A DNA stretch of 6,555 bases from Desulfurococcales archaeon. Its GTDB lineage: Archaea; Thermoproteota; Thermoprotei_A; Sulfolobales; Desulfurococcaceae. Positions 1-5,482 of the stretch are shown here, in pieces (position 1 is the stretch's first letter; each line of letters opens with the position of its first letter). The notes under the pieces are model-generated. The model was not told where the DNA came from, ran no database searches, and was given only the letters and a program-made list of their open reading frames with translations. Both the position numbers and the translations under genes were made by a program. The stretch lies in NCBI GenBank assembly GCA_015522345.1, contig WAML01000062.1, forward strand, positions 1 to 6,555, read 5' to 3'.

Positions 1-1033
1 GAATACTATAGCAACAAGGCAGATAAAGAGGGTCATAATAGATACTATAGACTCATTAACAGTAGCTTTAACTAGAGATGAGTATAGGATTTTCTTAATG
101 CAATTAATACATAAGCTTAAGGAGAAGAATGCTACACTATTTCTAGTTAAAGAGGCTCTAGCAAGAGAGCATAGAAGTTTTACTTATGAAGAAATACTGG
201 CTGATATAGTTGTTGAATTAAGTGTTGAACACTTACTTGATCAAGAAATAAGATTCTTCAAAATAATTAAGTCAAGGTATTCAAACTATATACCTGTAGC
301 TGTAGAATTCACTATCGATTCATCCGGTATGAGGATCTACGCTCCCTACACGAGGATTCTAACTGGTAAAACGGGAAGAGAACTAATAGCTACGGGAATT
401 AATGGACTAGACAAAATACTTGGAGGAGGTATACCAAAGGGTTCTATAGTTAGTATAAAAGGACCTAGTGGAACATATAAAACACTTATTGCACTCAATA
501 TAGCAGTTCACAATGTTCTTCAAGGCAAGAAAGTCATATTTGCAAGTTATAAAGAGAGCAAGGAACAGATAATAGACTATATTGAGAGACTAGGGTATAG
601 TTATGAAGAAGTAAAAGATAGACTTACAATAACAAGCATAAACCCAGTATATATTTCACCTAGAAGTTTATACAATGTATTGCTAAAGTTGCTTAGAGAG
701 GGAAGCTATGAAATACGTATAGCTGATGGCGCTGAAGTAGTACTGGATCTACATCCACCTAAAGAAAGACTTAGATTCCTCATTACAACGCTATCTTCAA
801 TAAAGTCCTTAGGAATAACGGAAATAATAGTCTATAGTCAGGACAGTGATGTTTTAAAAGACATATATAAACTAGATACTCTATCTGATATAGTTCTTGC
901 AACAAGAATTATAATTAAGGATAATGAAGTTAAGAGGGAAATAGGAATTATAAAGAACCGCGGGACTGAAGCACTTATTAGTAAATTCTATCCTATTGAA
1001 CTAAGGAAGGGAGCAATCAACATTATGTTGTAG
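1..1033 (+). CDS. KaiC-like double-domain RecA-fold ATPase, 5' end missing
   Basis: The reading frame is open from base 2 through the first in-frame ATG at 98, and the residues before that ATG are conserved KaiC sequence, so the gene starts upstream of the window; 343 residues are visible. Bases 29-64 encode KRVIIDTIDSLT, the Walker B strand of a first KaiC domain, followed by its typical C-terminal half (EILADIVVEL, then a basic strand and FTIDSSGMRIYAP). A second domain begins with TGINGLDKILGGGIPKG and ends with KNRGTEALISKFYPIEL. Its Walker A (461-484) reads GPSGTYKT, with Tyr in place of the usual Gly before Lys. The usual Glu-Glu pair is Lys-Glu (551-556). The Walker B Asp is at 725-727. 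KaiC-family proteins are cytoplasmic RecA-fold ATPases; archaeal ones are mostly of unknown role, probably signalling or regulation. It converges on the minus-strand nip7 gene 15 bp away. The family call is firm, the function unknown. Confidence 0.88.
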   Translation, partial: NTIATRQIKRVIIDTIDSLTVALTRDEYRIFLMQLIHKLKEKNATLFLVKEALAREHRSFTYEEILADIVVELSVEHLLDQEIRFFKIIKSRYSNYIPVAVEFTIDSSGMRIYAPYTRILTGKTGRELIATGINGLDKILGGGIPKGSIVSIKGPSGTYKTLIALNIAVHNVLQGKKVIFASYKESKEQIIDYIERLGYSYEEVKDRLTITSINPVYISPRSLYNVLLKLLREGSYEIRIADGAEVVLDLHPPKERLRFLITTLSSIKSLGITEIIVYSQDSDVLKDIYKLDTLSDIVLATRIIIKDNEVKREIGIIKNRGTEALISKFYPIELRKGAINIML

Positions 1034-1048
1034 AAGAACATTATTATG

Positions 1049-1615
1049 CTATTTGAGTACTCTAAGGAAGAAACCGAGATCAAATACATTCTTAAATACT
1101 GGTATAGCTTGTTTTTCTTCTAGAAACTTATATAGTTCATTCATGGATATATCATCAAAAGGTTTTGCTACACCAATAACTTTTTTATCAAAATAATCAA
1201 TAACTGCTACACAATAATTTAATGGATCATAGTACTCTTCTATTGAAGAAGCAAATATATCGTTACCGTATAAAAAGTTCTTAGCGCCATGCTCACTAAC
1301 TACTATGGAGGCTCTATATCCTTTATTCAAGAATGCTCGTTCGTATATGTTGATAGAAGGACATACATCTTTTTCCACTATAACGCCAATCCATTTTCCA
1401 CCAAACACTATATTGGGTAAATTCTTTAACCAAGTTTTTCTCTCTAATACATAAATAAAGCCTATCCTATTAACACGTATAACGAATACTTTATCTCTAT
1501 TTTCTTCAATATACTCGGCTATACTAGCATCAAGTACTTCCTCTAAATAGTTCTTTAGTTTAGAAAAAATACTAGACCCTATCTTTTCTACATTTACGTT
1601 GGTCCTTCTATTCAA
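1049..1615 (-). CDS. nip7: Nip7-like PUA-domain ribosome biogenesis protein
   Basis: A 188-residue protein that I recognise as the archaeal Nip7 family (pre-PUA domain plus PUA domain). The signature FLYGNDI at residues 114-120 matches FLYGNHV of eukaryotic Nip7. It is preceded by a Gly-Ala (110-111) and followed by a strand ending GVAKPF (148-153) and a C-terminal PVFKNVFDLGFFLR (172-185) like the VVFHQADIGEYVR end of human Nip7. Residues 1-80 form the pre-PUA part, including FIYVLERK (53-60). In eukaryotes Nip7 acts in 27S pre-rRNA processing and 60S assembly; archaeal homologues bind RNA through the PUA domain. The start is TTG at 1615, with AGGA (1624-1627, minus strand) 8 bases before it, lying inside the last codons of the upstream gene. 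Only 4 bp separate the two genes, so they are probably co-transcribed and translationally coupled. Family confidence is good; a direct role in ribosome assembly is inferred. Confidence 0.82.
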   Translation of the reverse strand: MNRRTNVNVEKIGSSIFSKLKNYLEEVLDASIAEYIEENRDKVFVIRVNRIGFIYVLERKTWLKNLPNIVFGGKWIGVIVEKDVCPSINIYERAFLNKGYRASIVVSEHGAKNFLYGNDIFASSIEEYYDPLNYCVAVIDYFDKKVIGVAKPFDDISMNELYKFLEEKQAIPVFKNVFDLGFFLRVLK

Positions 1616-1619
1616 TTCT

Positions 1620-1940
1620 TTATCCTATAGATATAATCTTCTTCCATCTATATAATTGTGTGCGTAAACTCTTTCCACTCAATAAACGGCCATTTCTCTT
1701 TATCTGTATTTTCCTCTCTATAGCATAGACTGATATGATTCCATCATATACCATTAAAGCTAGAGCGAGTGATATGATTCTATTGAGCATTAGGGGTTTC
1801 TTATGCTTATTCATTATATTTCTTGCCTTCTCTACGTATTGTGGAAAATATTTTGCGCCAGGCCCTTGGTATTCAATGGTGTTTTTCCTTGATACTTGTA
1901 TCTCTATATAATCATTGTTTAAAAATGTAATTCTCATCAT
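1620..1940 (-). CDS. Hypothetical small basic protein, first gene of the nip7 operon
   Basis: I do not recognise this 106-residue protein. It starts at ATG 1940 (a second ATG follows at 1937), with a good archaeal SD site AGGTG (minus strand, 1948-1952) 7 bases upstream, and ends at TAA 4 bp before nip7. The N-terminal part (residues 1-25) alternates hydrophobic and polar residues like beta strands. Residues 34-46 look helical and basic, residues 52-69 form a hydrophobic helix (ISLALALMVYDGII) that is short and flanked by charge, and the last 30 residues are rich in Lys and Arg. There is no signal peptide, no cysteine and no recognisable metal site. Its tight coupling to nip7 and its basic C-terminus would fit an RNA- or ribosome-associated protein, but this is inference only. 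The SD site, the tight spacing and the lack of a better ORF on the other strand argue that it is a real gene. Confidence 0.7.
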   Translation of the reverse strand: MMRITFLNNDYIEIQVSRKNTIEYQGPGAKYFPQYVEKARNIMNKHKKPLMLNRIISLALALMVYDGIISVYAIERKIQIKRNGRLLSGKSLRTQLYRWKKIISIG

Positions 1941-1947
1941 ACTATAA

Positions 1948-1952
1948 CACCT
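1948..1952 (-). promoter_or_regulatory. SD site of the minus-strand operon
   Basis: AGGTG read on the minus strand, 7 bases before ATG 1940. It matches the anti-SD at the 3' end of crenarchaeal 16S rRNA (SD core GAGGTGATC) and supports the start of the 106-residue protein. Confidence 0.6.
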
Positions 1953-2072
1953 ATTATATCACATACACATGTTGTAGAAAAGAATAGTTAATTCTTTGGT
2001 TTGAACAAATATAATCACACCCCACTAATCTAAAGGAGGATGTATACTCATAATTTAAGTATCTCCTAATAT

Positions 2073-2091
2073 CTTATATAGTATGAATACT
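2073..2091 (+). promoter_or_regulatory. Candidate TATA box with adjoining inverted repeat
   Basis: CTTATATA (2073-2080) is a plausible archaeal TATA box; a start about 26 bases downstream of its centre would fall near 2103. Directly after it, 2080-2091 reads AGTAT-GA-ATACT, a perfect 5+2+5 inverted repeat in the gap between TATA and transcription start, where a repressor would act. The transcript could be the candidate small RNA, the DtxR-family mRNA at 2197, or both as a leader of about 94 bases. A second TATA-like stretch (ATATAAG, 2161-2167) lies closer to the gene, so the promoter assignment is uncertain. Confidence 0.4.
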
Positions 2092-2160
2092 GAGGATGTG
2101 GATTAATGGGTCCTTGCTTGACAAGCCCATGGCTTGGATGATGATGGTTTCGCGCACCGA
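2091..2160 (+). ncRNA. Candidate structured RNA with C/D-box-like kink-turn
   Basis: This 70-base islet is about 51% G+C between stretches of roughly one-third G+C, the compositional mark of structured RNA in AT-rich hyperthermophiles. It contains TTGA (2118-2121, like box D'), a perfect hairpin CAAGCC-cat-GGCTTG (2122-2136), then ATGATGA (2138-2144), an exact match to box C consensus RUGAUGA. A D-like box, closing stem and C box in that order is how a kink-turn bound by L7Ae is built. The next 12 bases contain GGTTTCGCGC (2146-2155), complementary to the archaeal 16S rRNA segment GCGCGAAACC (recalled, near E. coli position 358-367), followed by CCGA, one base off box D (CUGA). Against it: box D is imperfect, no convincing terminal box C is seen, and the D'-to-C' spacing is long. 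It may instead be a structured mRNA leader. Confidence 0.35.
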
Positions 2161-2182
2161 ATATAAGATTACTCTACAGGTA

Positions 2183-2188
2183 AGGTGG
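2183..2188 (+). promoter_or_regulatory. SD site that selects TTG 2197 over GTG 2185
   Basis: AGGTGG lies 8 bases before TTG 2197. The upstream candidate start GTG 2185-2187 is inside this SD sequence, so it is unlikely to be the initiation codon unless the mRNA is leaderless. Confidence 0.6.
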
Positions 2189-2196
2189 AGAATCTA

Positions 2197-2892
2197 TTGA
2201 GTAAGCAGGGAACCTATGCTGGCAAGAAGACTGGTTCACGTTACTTCAAGGAGTCTCTAGAAGACTACTTAACTACCGTATATAGATTGCAGCTAGTCCA
2301 TGGAATAGCTAGGACTACATATATAGCTAGAGCCCTAGGTGTAAAACCAGGTACTGTAACTAAAGTTGTCCAGAGACTCGAAAAAGCTGGTTTAGTTAAA
2401 GTAACTAAGTTCAAGGGTATAGAATTAACAGATAGAGGATTAGATATAGCAAGGAAGATCATAAGGAAACACCGGATTCTTGAAGTATTCTTAAGCGAGT
2501 ACTTAGGATTTGATCCTTTAAAATCCCACGAACTAGCCCATAAAATGGAGCATTTACCTGAGGAGGTAATTGAGGCTATATATGAAAGAATGGGAAGACC
2601 CAAAGTGTGTCCCCACGGAAATCCCATTGAACCAGAGGATCCAAGAAAAATACATATTGCAGGAGTAAAACTCTTCAATGCAAAAAAGGGGCATAAGTAT
2701 CGTGTACTACGTAGCCTAATATGGTGTATAAGAAGAGACGAGAGATCCGTACTTGGGCAAAAACTAAAGTACGGTGTTATAGTGGAGATCGTGGATATAG
2801 ATAAAAATAGTATAAAAATCATTATTGATGGCCAAGAGATCCAAGTGCCAAGAGATGATGCAGAATTAGTCATAGTTGAAGAAATAACCTAG
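2197..2892 (+). CDS. DtxR/IdeR-type metal-dependent transcription regulator, three-domain form
   Basis: A 231-residue DtxR-family repressor counted from TTG 2197; GTG 2185 would add four residues. Order of domains: winged helix (about 20-81, with ALGVKPGTVTKVVQRLEKAGL as helix-turn-helix), metal-binding and dimerisation domain (82-150), and an SH3/FeoA-like domain (about 156-231). The family signature CPHGNPI is at 138-144. Aligned by eye to C. diphtheriae DtxR, the ancillary ligands His79, Glu83 and His98 are kept (His92, Glu96, His111). In the primary site Glu105 and His106 are kept (Glu118, His119), but Cys102 is His115 and Met10 is Asp23. Such proteins bind DNA when loaded with Fe(II) or Mn(II) and repress metal uptake or storage genes. 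His instead of Cys argues against assuming iron. No transporter gene is adjacent, so targets are unknown; an inverted repeat by its candidate promoter suggests control at that site. Confidence 0.9.
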   Translation: MSKQGTYAGKKTGSRYFKESLEDYLTTVYRLQLVHGIARTTYIARALGVKPGTVTKVVQRLEKAGLVKVTKFKGIELTDRGLDIARKIIRKHRILEVFLSEYLGFDPLKSHELAHKMEHLPEEVIEAIYERMGRPKVCPHGNPIEPEDPRKIHIAGVKLFNAKKGHKYRVLRSLIWCIRRDERSVLGQKLKYGVIVEIVDIDKNSIKIIIDGQEIQVPRDDAELVIVEEIT

Positions 2893-2931
2893 TTTATAAC
2901 ACATATCTATTTTAGTTTAATAATCTATAGA

Positions 2932-2941
2932 ATCCTAGGAT
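2932..2941. repeat. 10-bp perfect palindrome upstream of a TATA box
   Basis: ATCCTAGGAT is a perfect palindrome just upstream of the candidate TATA box at 2945-2952. With the longer palindrome at 2958-2972 it flanks that box. A short palindrome alone can arise by chance. Confidence 0.35.
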
Positions 2942-2944
2942 CAA

Positions 2945-2952
2945 TTTTATTA
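2945..2952 (+). promoter_or_regulatory. Candidate TATA box for the small winged-helix gene
   Basis: TTTTATTA, with transcription start expected near 2975, giving a leader of about 30 bases that includes the SD site at 2993-2999 before TTG 3006. Confidence 0.45.
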
Positions 2953-2957
2953 AGGAG

Positions 2958-2972
2958 TATGATCAGATCATA
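2958..2972. promoter_or_regulatory. Candidate operator: perfect 15-bp palindrome
   Basis: TATGATC-A-GATCATA is a perfect 7+1+7 palindrome. It sits between the TATA box (2945-2952) and the expected transcription start (about 2975) of a winged-helix gene, the usual place for an archaeal repressor to block RNA polymerase loading. Autoregulation by the downstream protein is the simplest reading; the DtxR-family protein upstream is the other candidate. Confidence 0.6.
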
Positions 2973-2992
2973 GTGTAGTATCTAAGCTATGT

Positions 2993-2999
2993 GGAGGTG
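2993..2999 (+). promoter_or_regulatory. SD site that selects TTG 3006
   Basis: GGAGGTG lies 6 bases before TTG 3006. The two upstream in-frame GTG codons (2991 and 2997) overlap this SD sequence, so TTG 3006 is the better start. Confidence 0.65.
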
Positions 3000-3005
3000 C
3001 AGCTC

Positions 3006-3209
3006 TTGGCCGAGAGGAAAACTGCAAAAGAAATTGTGCTAGAAGTATTAAAGAGAGAAAGAAGACCTTTAACACCTAAGGAAATACAGAAACTAACTAA
3101 TCTAAACTACAACACAATAAGAGGAAGACTACAGGATTTAAAGAAAGAAGGATTGGTTGTACGTACAGAAAATGGATGGATTTATAAAGAGTATTTGAAA
3201 GAAAAATAG
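3006..3209 (+). CDS. Small winged-helix DNA-binding protein
   Basis: A 67-residue protein from TTG 3006 (72 residues if GTG 2991 were used). It is a minimal winged helix: helix 1 at about 6-18 (AKEIVLEVLKRER), helix 2 at 23-31 (TPKEIQKLT), recognition helix at 34-48 (NYNTIRGRLQDLKKEG), then a two-strand wing (49-61, LVVRTENGWIYKEY). The pattern of a Leu-rich helix, NTIRGRLQDLKKEGLV and a hairpin is typical of archaeal stand-alone wHTH regulators of the MarR/ArsR-like superfamily. There is no ligand or effector domain, no cysteine and no metal site, so it probably works as a dimer with constitutive or partner-controlled binding. The perfect 15-bp palindrome in its promoter suggests autorepression. 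It lies between the DtxR gene and taw1 with 98 and 146 bp gaps measured from the outermost start codons, so it is likely monocistronic. The target set is unknown. Confidence 0.8.
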   Translation: MAERKTAKEIVLEVLKRERRPLTPKEIQKLTNLNYNTIRGRLQDLKKEGLVVRTENGWIYKEYLKEK

Positions 3210-3320
3210 ATGTTGCAATAAAATATTCAAGCTATGGCTTCAACAATAAATACTCGATAGATACATAATATTTTCTTGCCTTGAAATAGACATCCTTTTT
3301 CCTAGTTTAATTCATCAAAT

Positions 3321-3329
3321 TATTTAAGG
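3321..3329 (+). promoter_or_regulatory. Candidate BRE/TATA promoter of taw1
   Basis: TATTTAAGG, preceded by an A-rich BRE-like stretch (ATCAAAT, 3314-3320). A transcription start about 26 bases from the box centre falls near 3351, which gives a nearly leaderless mRNA if GTG 3356 is the start. Confidence 0.45.
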
Positions 3330-3355
3330 GTAATTAAATTACTAAAGCTATTAGG

Positions 3356-4483
3356 GTGTATACTAGAGTGTCTTCTAAGCTCTTAAGACTAAATATTGAC
3401 TGGAGCAAGATTAGGAAGAAGAGAGAAGAGTTTTGGAAGAGTAATCCAGCATATAGACGTATATATGAGATTTTGAAGAAACAGGGTTATCACATAATAG
3501 GTACTACAGGAGCTGTAAAAAGATGCTATTGGACAAAGGAAGCACTTGTTCGAAGACGTTTTTGCTATAAGTGTCTATGGTATGGTATTGAAAGCCATAG
3601 ATGCATCCAAATGACTCCTGTAGTTGCTTGGTGTTGGAATAGATGTCTTCATTGCTGGAGGCTTCAGCCAGAAGATATAGGTATGGAGTGGGATGAAACA
3701 AGGCCTCCCATAATCGATGACCCTGAAGTAATAGTTGAAGAGAGTATTATAGAGTTCAGGAAAATAATTAGCGGTTTCAAAGGCAATCCACATGTTGACA
3801 AGAAAATGTTTGAAGAAGCAATGAATCCAAAGCATGCAGCAATAAGTTTGACTGGAGAACCCACTCTATATCCTCGCTTAGGAGAACTTATAAGAGAGTA
3901 CCATAAACGAGGAATAACAACATTCCTTGTAACTCATGGGCCAAGACCCGATATATTGTCGAAGCTTGAGGAAGAACCTAGTCAATTATACTTGAGTTTA
4001 GAGGCATGGAATAAAGAGATGTACAACTACTTTAATAGACCAATAGCTCCAAGGGCTTGGGAGCTTGTATTAAAGACTATAGACTTGATACCTAGTTTTA
4101 AATCACCTACTGTCTATAGGATTACCTTAGTTAAAGGATTTAATATGAGCGATAGAGATGTTGATGGTTTTGCTAAACTTATAGAGAGAGGTAACCCGAC
4201 ATATGTAGAAGTTAAAGCATATATGTTTATGGGGAGGAGCAGAGGCCGTTTAACATCAGCTAATATGCCTTCTCACGAAGAAGTTAGAGAATTTGCTAAA
4301 AAACTAGCTGATAAAACAGGCTATATGTTATTAAGCGAGAGTATACCCAGTAGAATAGTATTGTTGAGTAGAATAAAGAATCCAATAAGACATGGGAAAG
4401 GATGTCCCGGCGGAGTTGAGTATCCAGAGAAATGGTGTCCGCCTCTTAGTAGAGAATACGAAGAAGTGAAGGAGAGTCTCTAG
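3356..4483 (+). CDS. taw1: tRNA 4-demethylwyosine synthase (Taw1/TYW1), radical SAM
   Basis: A 375-residue protein from GTG 3356; GTG 3368, 9 bases after a GGTG, is an alternative that removes four residues. Taw1 condenses N1-methylguanosine-37 of tRNA-Phe with pyruvate to give the tricyclic 4-demethylwyosine, using SAM and two iron-sulfur clusters. The radical SAM motif CWNRCLHC gives Cys93, Cys97 and Cys100. Cys57, Cys70 and Cys83, each 13 apart and 10 before Cys93, match the spacing of the second cluster ligands recalled for M. jannaschii TYW1 (Cys26, 39, 52 and 62, 66, 69), a constant offset of 31. At the same offset Lys72 corresponds to Lys41, the proposed pyruvate Schiff-base residue. 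SLTGEPTLYP (164-173) is the SAM-binding GE-type motif. As in archaea generally, there is no fused flavodoxin domain. This tRNA base helps keep reading frame next to the Phe anticodon. It has its own promoter and no operon partner. Confidence 0.95.
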   Translation: MYTRVSSKLLRLNIDWSKIRKKREEFWKSNPAYRRIYEILKKQGYHIIGTTGAVKRCYWTKEALVRRRFCYKCLWYGIESHRCIQMTPVVAWCWNRCLHCWRLQPEDIGMEWDETRPPIIDDPEVIVEESIIEFRKIISGFKGNPHVDKKMFEEAMNPKHAAISLTGEPTLYPRLGELIREYHKRGITTFLVTHGPRPDILSKLEEEPSQLYLSLEAWNKEMYNYFNRPIAPRAWELVLKTIDLIPSFKSPTVYRITLVKGFNMSDRDVDGFAKLIERGNPTYVEVKAYMFMGRSRGRLTSANMPSHEEVREFAKKLADKTGYMLLSESIPSRIVLLSRIKNPIRHGKGCPGGVEYPEKWCPPLSREYEEVKESL

Positions 4484-4522
4484 ATAATTCATCATTCCCA
4501 CTTACATGAATACAGTCTTTAA

Positions 4523-4530
4523 TTTTATAA
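4523..4530 (+). promoter_or_regulatory. Candidate TATA box of the disulfide oxidoreductase gene
   Basis: TTTTATAA, with transcription start expected near 4553 and a leader of about 30 bases carrying the SD site AGGTG (4573-4577), 7 bases before ATG 4585. Confidence 0.45.
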
Positions 4531-4584
4531 GGGAGTGAGTAGGATAGGCTAATCTAAGGTGGATAAATAGTTAGGTGTATAAAC

Positions 4585-5364
4585 ATGAGTATGTTTGATG
4601 AAGAGACAAAGGAGGCATTAATAGAGTTATTCAATAGTTTCCCAAAGAAAGTGACAAATTACTTAGTAATAGCTCATTCTAGAAGCGAATGTGAAACCTG
4701 TGGTGAAGCAGAGAAACTGGCTAGAGAACTAATGAGCCTAGCAAATGATAAATTAGAATTTAAGATAATTCATAGAGATTCTGGAGAAGCACGCAAACTT
4801 AAACCAAGATATGTTCCAGCCTGGATTTTCGAGTCACCAAACTATAATGTGAGGTACTATGGCTTACCTGCTGGCCAAGAATTTCCTCCATTCATTTATC
4901 TTCAGCAATACATTGCCACGGGACAAGTAAAGCTTCCAAAGAATATAGTTGATGAAGCAAAGTCTATAGAGACTAATCTTCACGTTAAAATATTTGTTAC
5001 ACCAGAATGTCCTTACTGTCCACTAGTAGTTGATGCATTAAATCAAATTGGGTTAGTAAACGGTAAAGTACTTGTTGAAACAATAGAAGCAGTTGAACTC
5101 CCTTGGGAAGCTGATAAGTACAGAGTATTCTATGTGCCAGCAATAATAATTAGTGATGTAGAGAGAATAGACGGCTATGTGCCACCAGATGTCCTCATTA
5201 AGATACTAAAGAGAGCTGAATACAAACTACGTGGAGAAGAAGTACCAGAGGAGCTGGCATCTATACAGCTAGTACCAGCTGAAGCTTCAACAGTAGAACA
5301 CGAACACCACCATCACGAACACGAACATGAACACTATGTAGAAGATTATGAAGAAGAATACTAA
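4585..5364 (+). CDS. pdo: Protein disulfide oxidoreductase (two thioredoxin folds) with His-rich tail
   Basis: A 259-residue cytoplasmic protein of the PDO family, the glutaredoxin-like two-domain enzymes of hyperthermophiles. The N-terminal thioredoxin fold (about 20-118) has redox motif CETC (Cys36, Cys39) and a cis-Pro loop YVPAW (Pro78). The C-terminal fold (about 130-215) has CPYC (Cys142, Cys145) and cis-Pro loop YVPAI (Pro185). Both active sites look intact. PDO proteins oxidise, reduce and isomerise protein disulfides, which are abundant inside crenarchaeal cells, and are kept reduced by a thioredoxin-reductase-like partner, not seen here. The start ATG 4585 has AGGTG 7 bases upstream; a second ATG (4591) is two codons in. 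The unusual part is the tail: residues 238-250 alternate Glu and His with eight His in 13 residues, followed by an acidic YVEDYEEEY end. It looks like a metal-binding appendage beyond the family's normal length (about 225-235 residues). An MntR-like regulator gene follows after 118 bp. Confidence 0.92.
   Translation: MSMFDEETKEALIELFNSFPKKVTNYLVIAHSRSECETCGEAEKLARELMSLANDKLEFKIIHRDSGEARKLKPRYVPAWIFESPNYNVRYYGLPAGQEFPPFIYLQQYIATGQVKLPKNIVDEAKSIETNLHVKIFVTPECPYCPLVVDALNQIGLVNGKVLVETIEAVELPWEADKYRVFYVPAIIISDVERIDGYVPPDVLIKILKRAEYKLRGEEVPEELASIQLVPAEASTVEHEHHHHEHEHEHYVEDYEEEY
5296..5334 (+). repeat. Low-complexity His/Glu-coding repeat
   Basis: Codons 238-250 of the oxidoreductase gene are a run of GAA-CAC/CAT units with one CACCACCATCAC block, encoding eight His in 13 residues. 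The near-repeat of GAACAC suggests growth by slippage, so length may vary between strains. Confidence 0.75.
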
Positions 5365-5422
5365 ATTAAATACTCAATCTAAAGTCATTAAAAAGCAATA
5401 CTTTATTAAATACATCTTTAAT

Positions 5423-5431
5423 CTATATTTA
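5423..5431 (+). promoter_or_regulatory. Candidate TATA box of the MntR-like gene
   Basis: CTATATTTA, with transcription start expected near 5453, about 30 bases before TTG 5483. A G-rich SD-like stretch (GGGGGAG, 5469-5475) lies 7 bases before the start codon. Confidence 0.45.
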
Positions 5432-5434
5432 TGA

Positions 5435-5444
5435 ATAGTACTAT
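5435..5444. promoter_or_regulatory. Candidate operator: 10-bp palindrome in the MntR-like promoter
   Basis: ATAGTACTAT is a perfect palindrome 3 bases downstream of the TATA box and upstream of the expected transcription start. This position would suit autorepression by the metalloregulator it precedes. It is short and AT-rich, so chance is not excluded. Confidence 0.4.
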
Positions 5445-5482
5445 ACGCAAAATACAATCCTTTTCCATGGGGGAGAAATTAA

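Noticed and set aside
2035..2069. Tiny ORF (ATG 2040, 9 codons) after a GGAGG
   Set aside because: The ATG abuts the SD-like sequence with no spacing, the peptide is only nine residues, and the same stretch looks like upstream promoter DNA.
2145..2160. T-arm-like loop (GGT-TTCGCGC-ACC) suggesting a tRNA
   Set aside because: The stem is only 3-4 bp, no acceptor stem, anticodon arm or canonical GTTCRA loop can be built around it, and the flanks are AT-rich.
2265..2873. Long open frame on the minus strand inside the DtxR-type gene
   Set aside because: It lies antisense to a gene with clear family motifs, its translation is Ser/Ile/Leu-rich low-quality sequence with no domain, and it has no SD site. 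It is a shadow of the sense codon pattern.
3331..3341. Palindrome TAATT-A-AATTA before taw1
   Set aside because: It is made only of A and T, so it is expected by chance in this composition; not called as an operator.
3210..3355. Possible terminator: T-tract 3296-3300 and small AAGC/GCTT hairpin near 3230
   Set aside because: The stem is 4 bp and the T-tract short and far from the stop codon; such runs are common in AT-rich DNA, so I do not annotate a terminator.
3504..3864. Three overlapping minus-strand open frames inside taw1
   Set aside because: All are antisense to the conserved cysteine-rich and radical SAM part of taw1, short, and without recognisable domains or SD sites.
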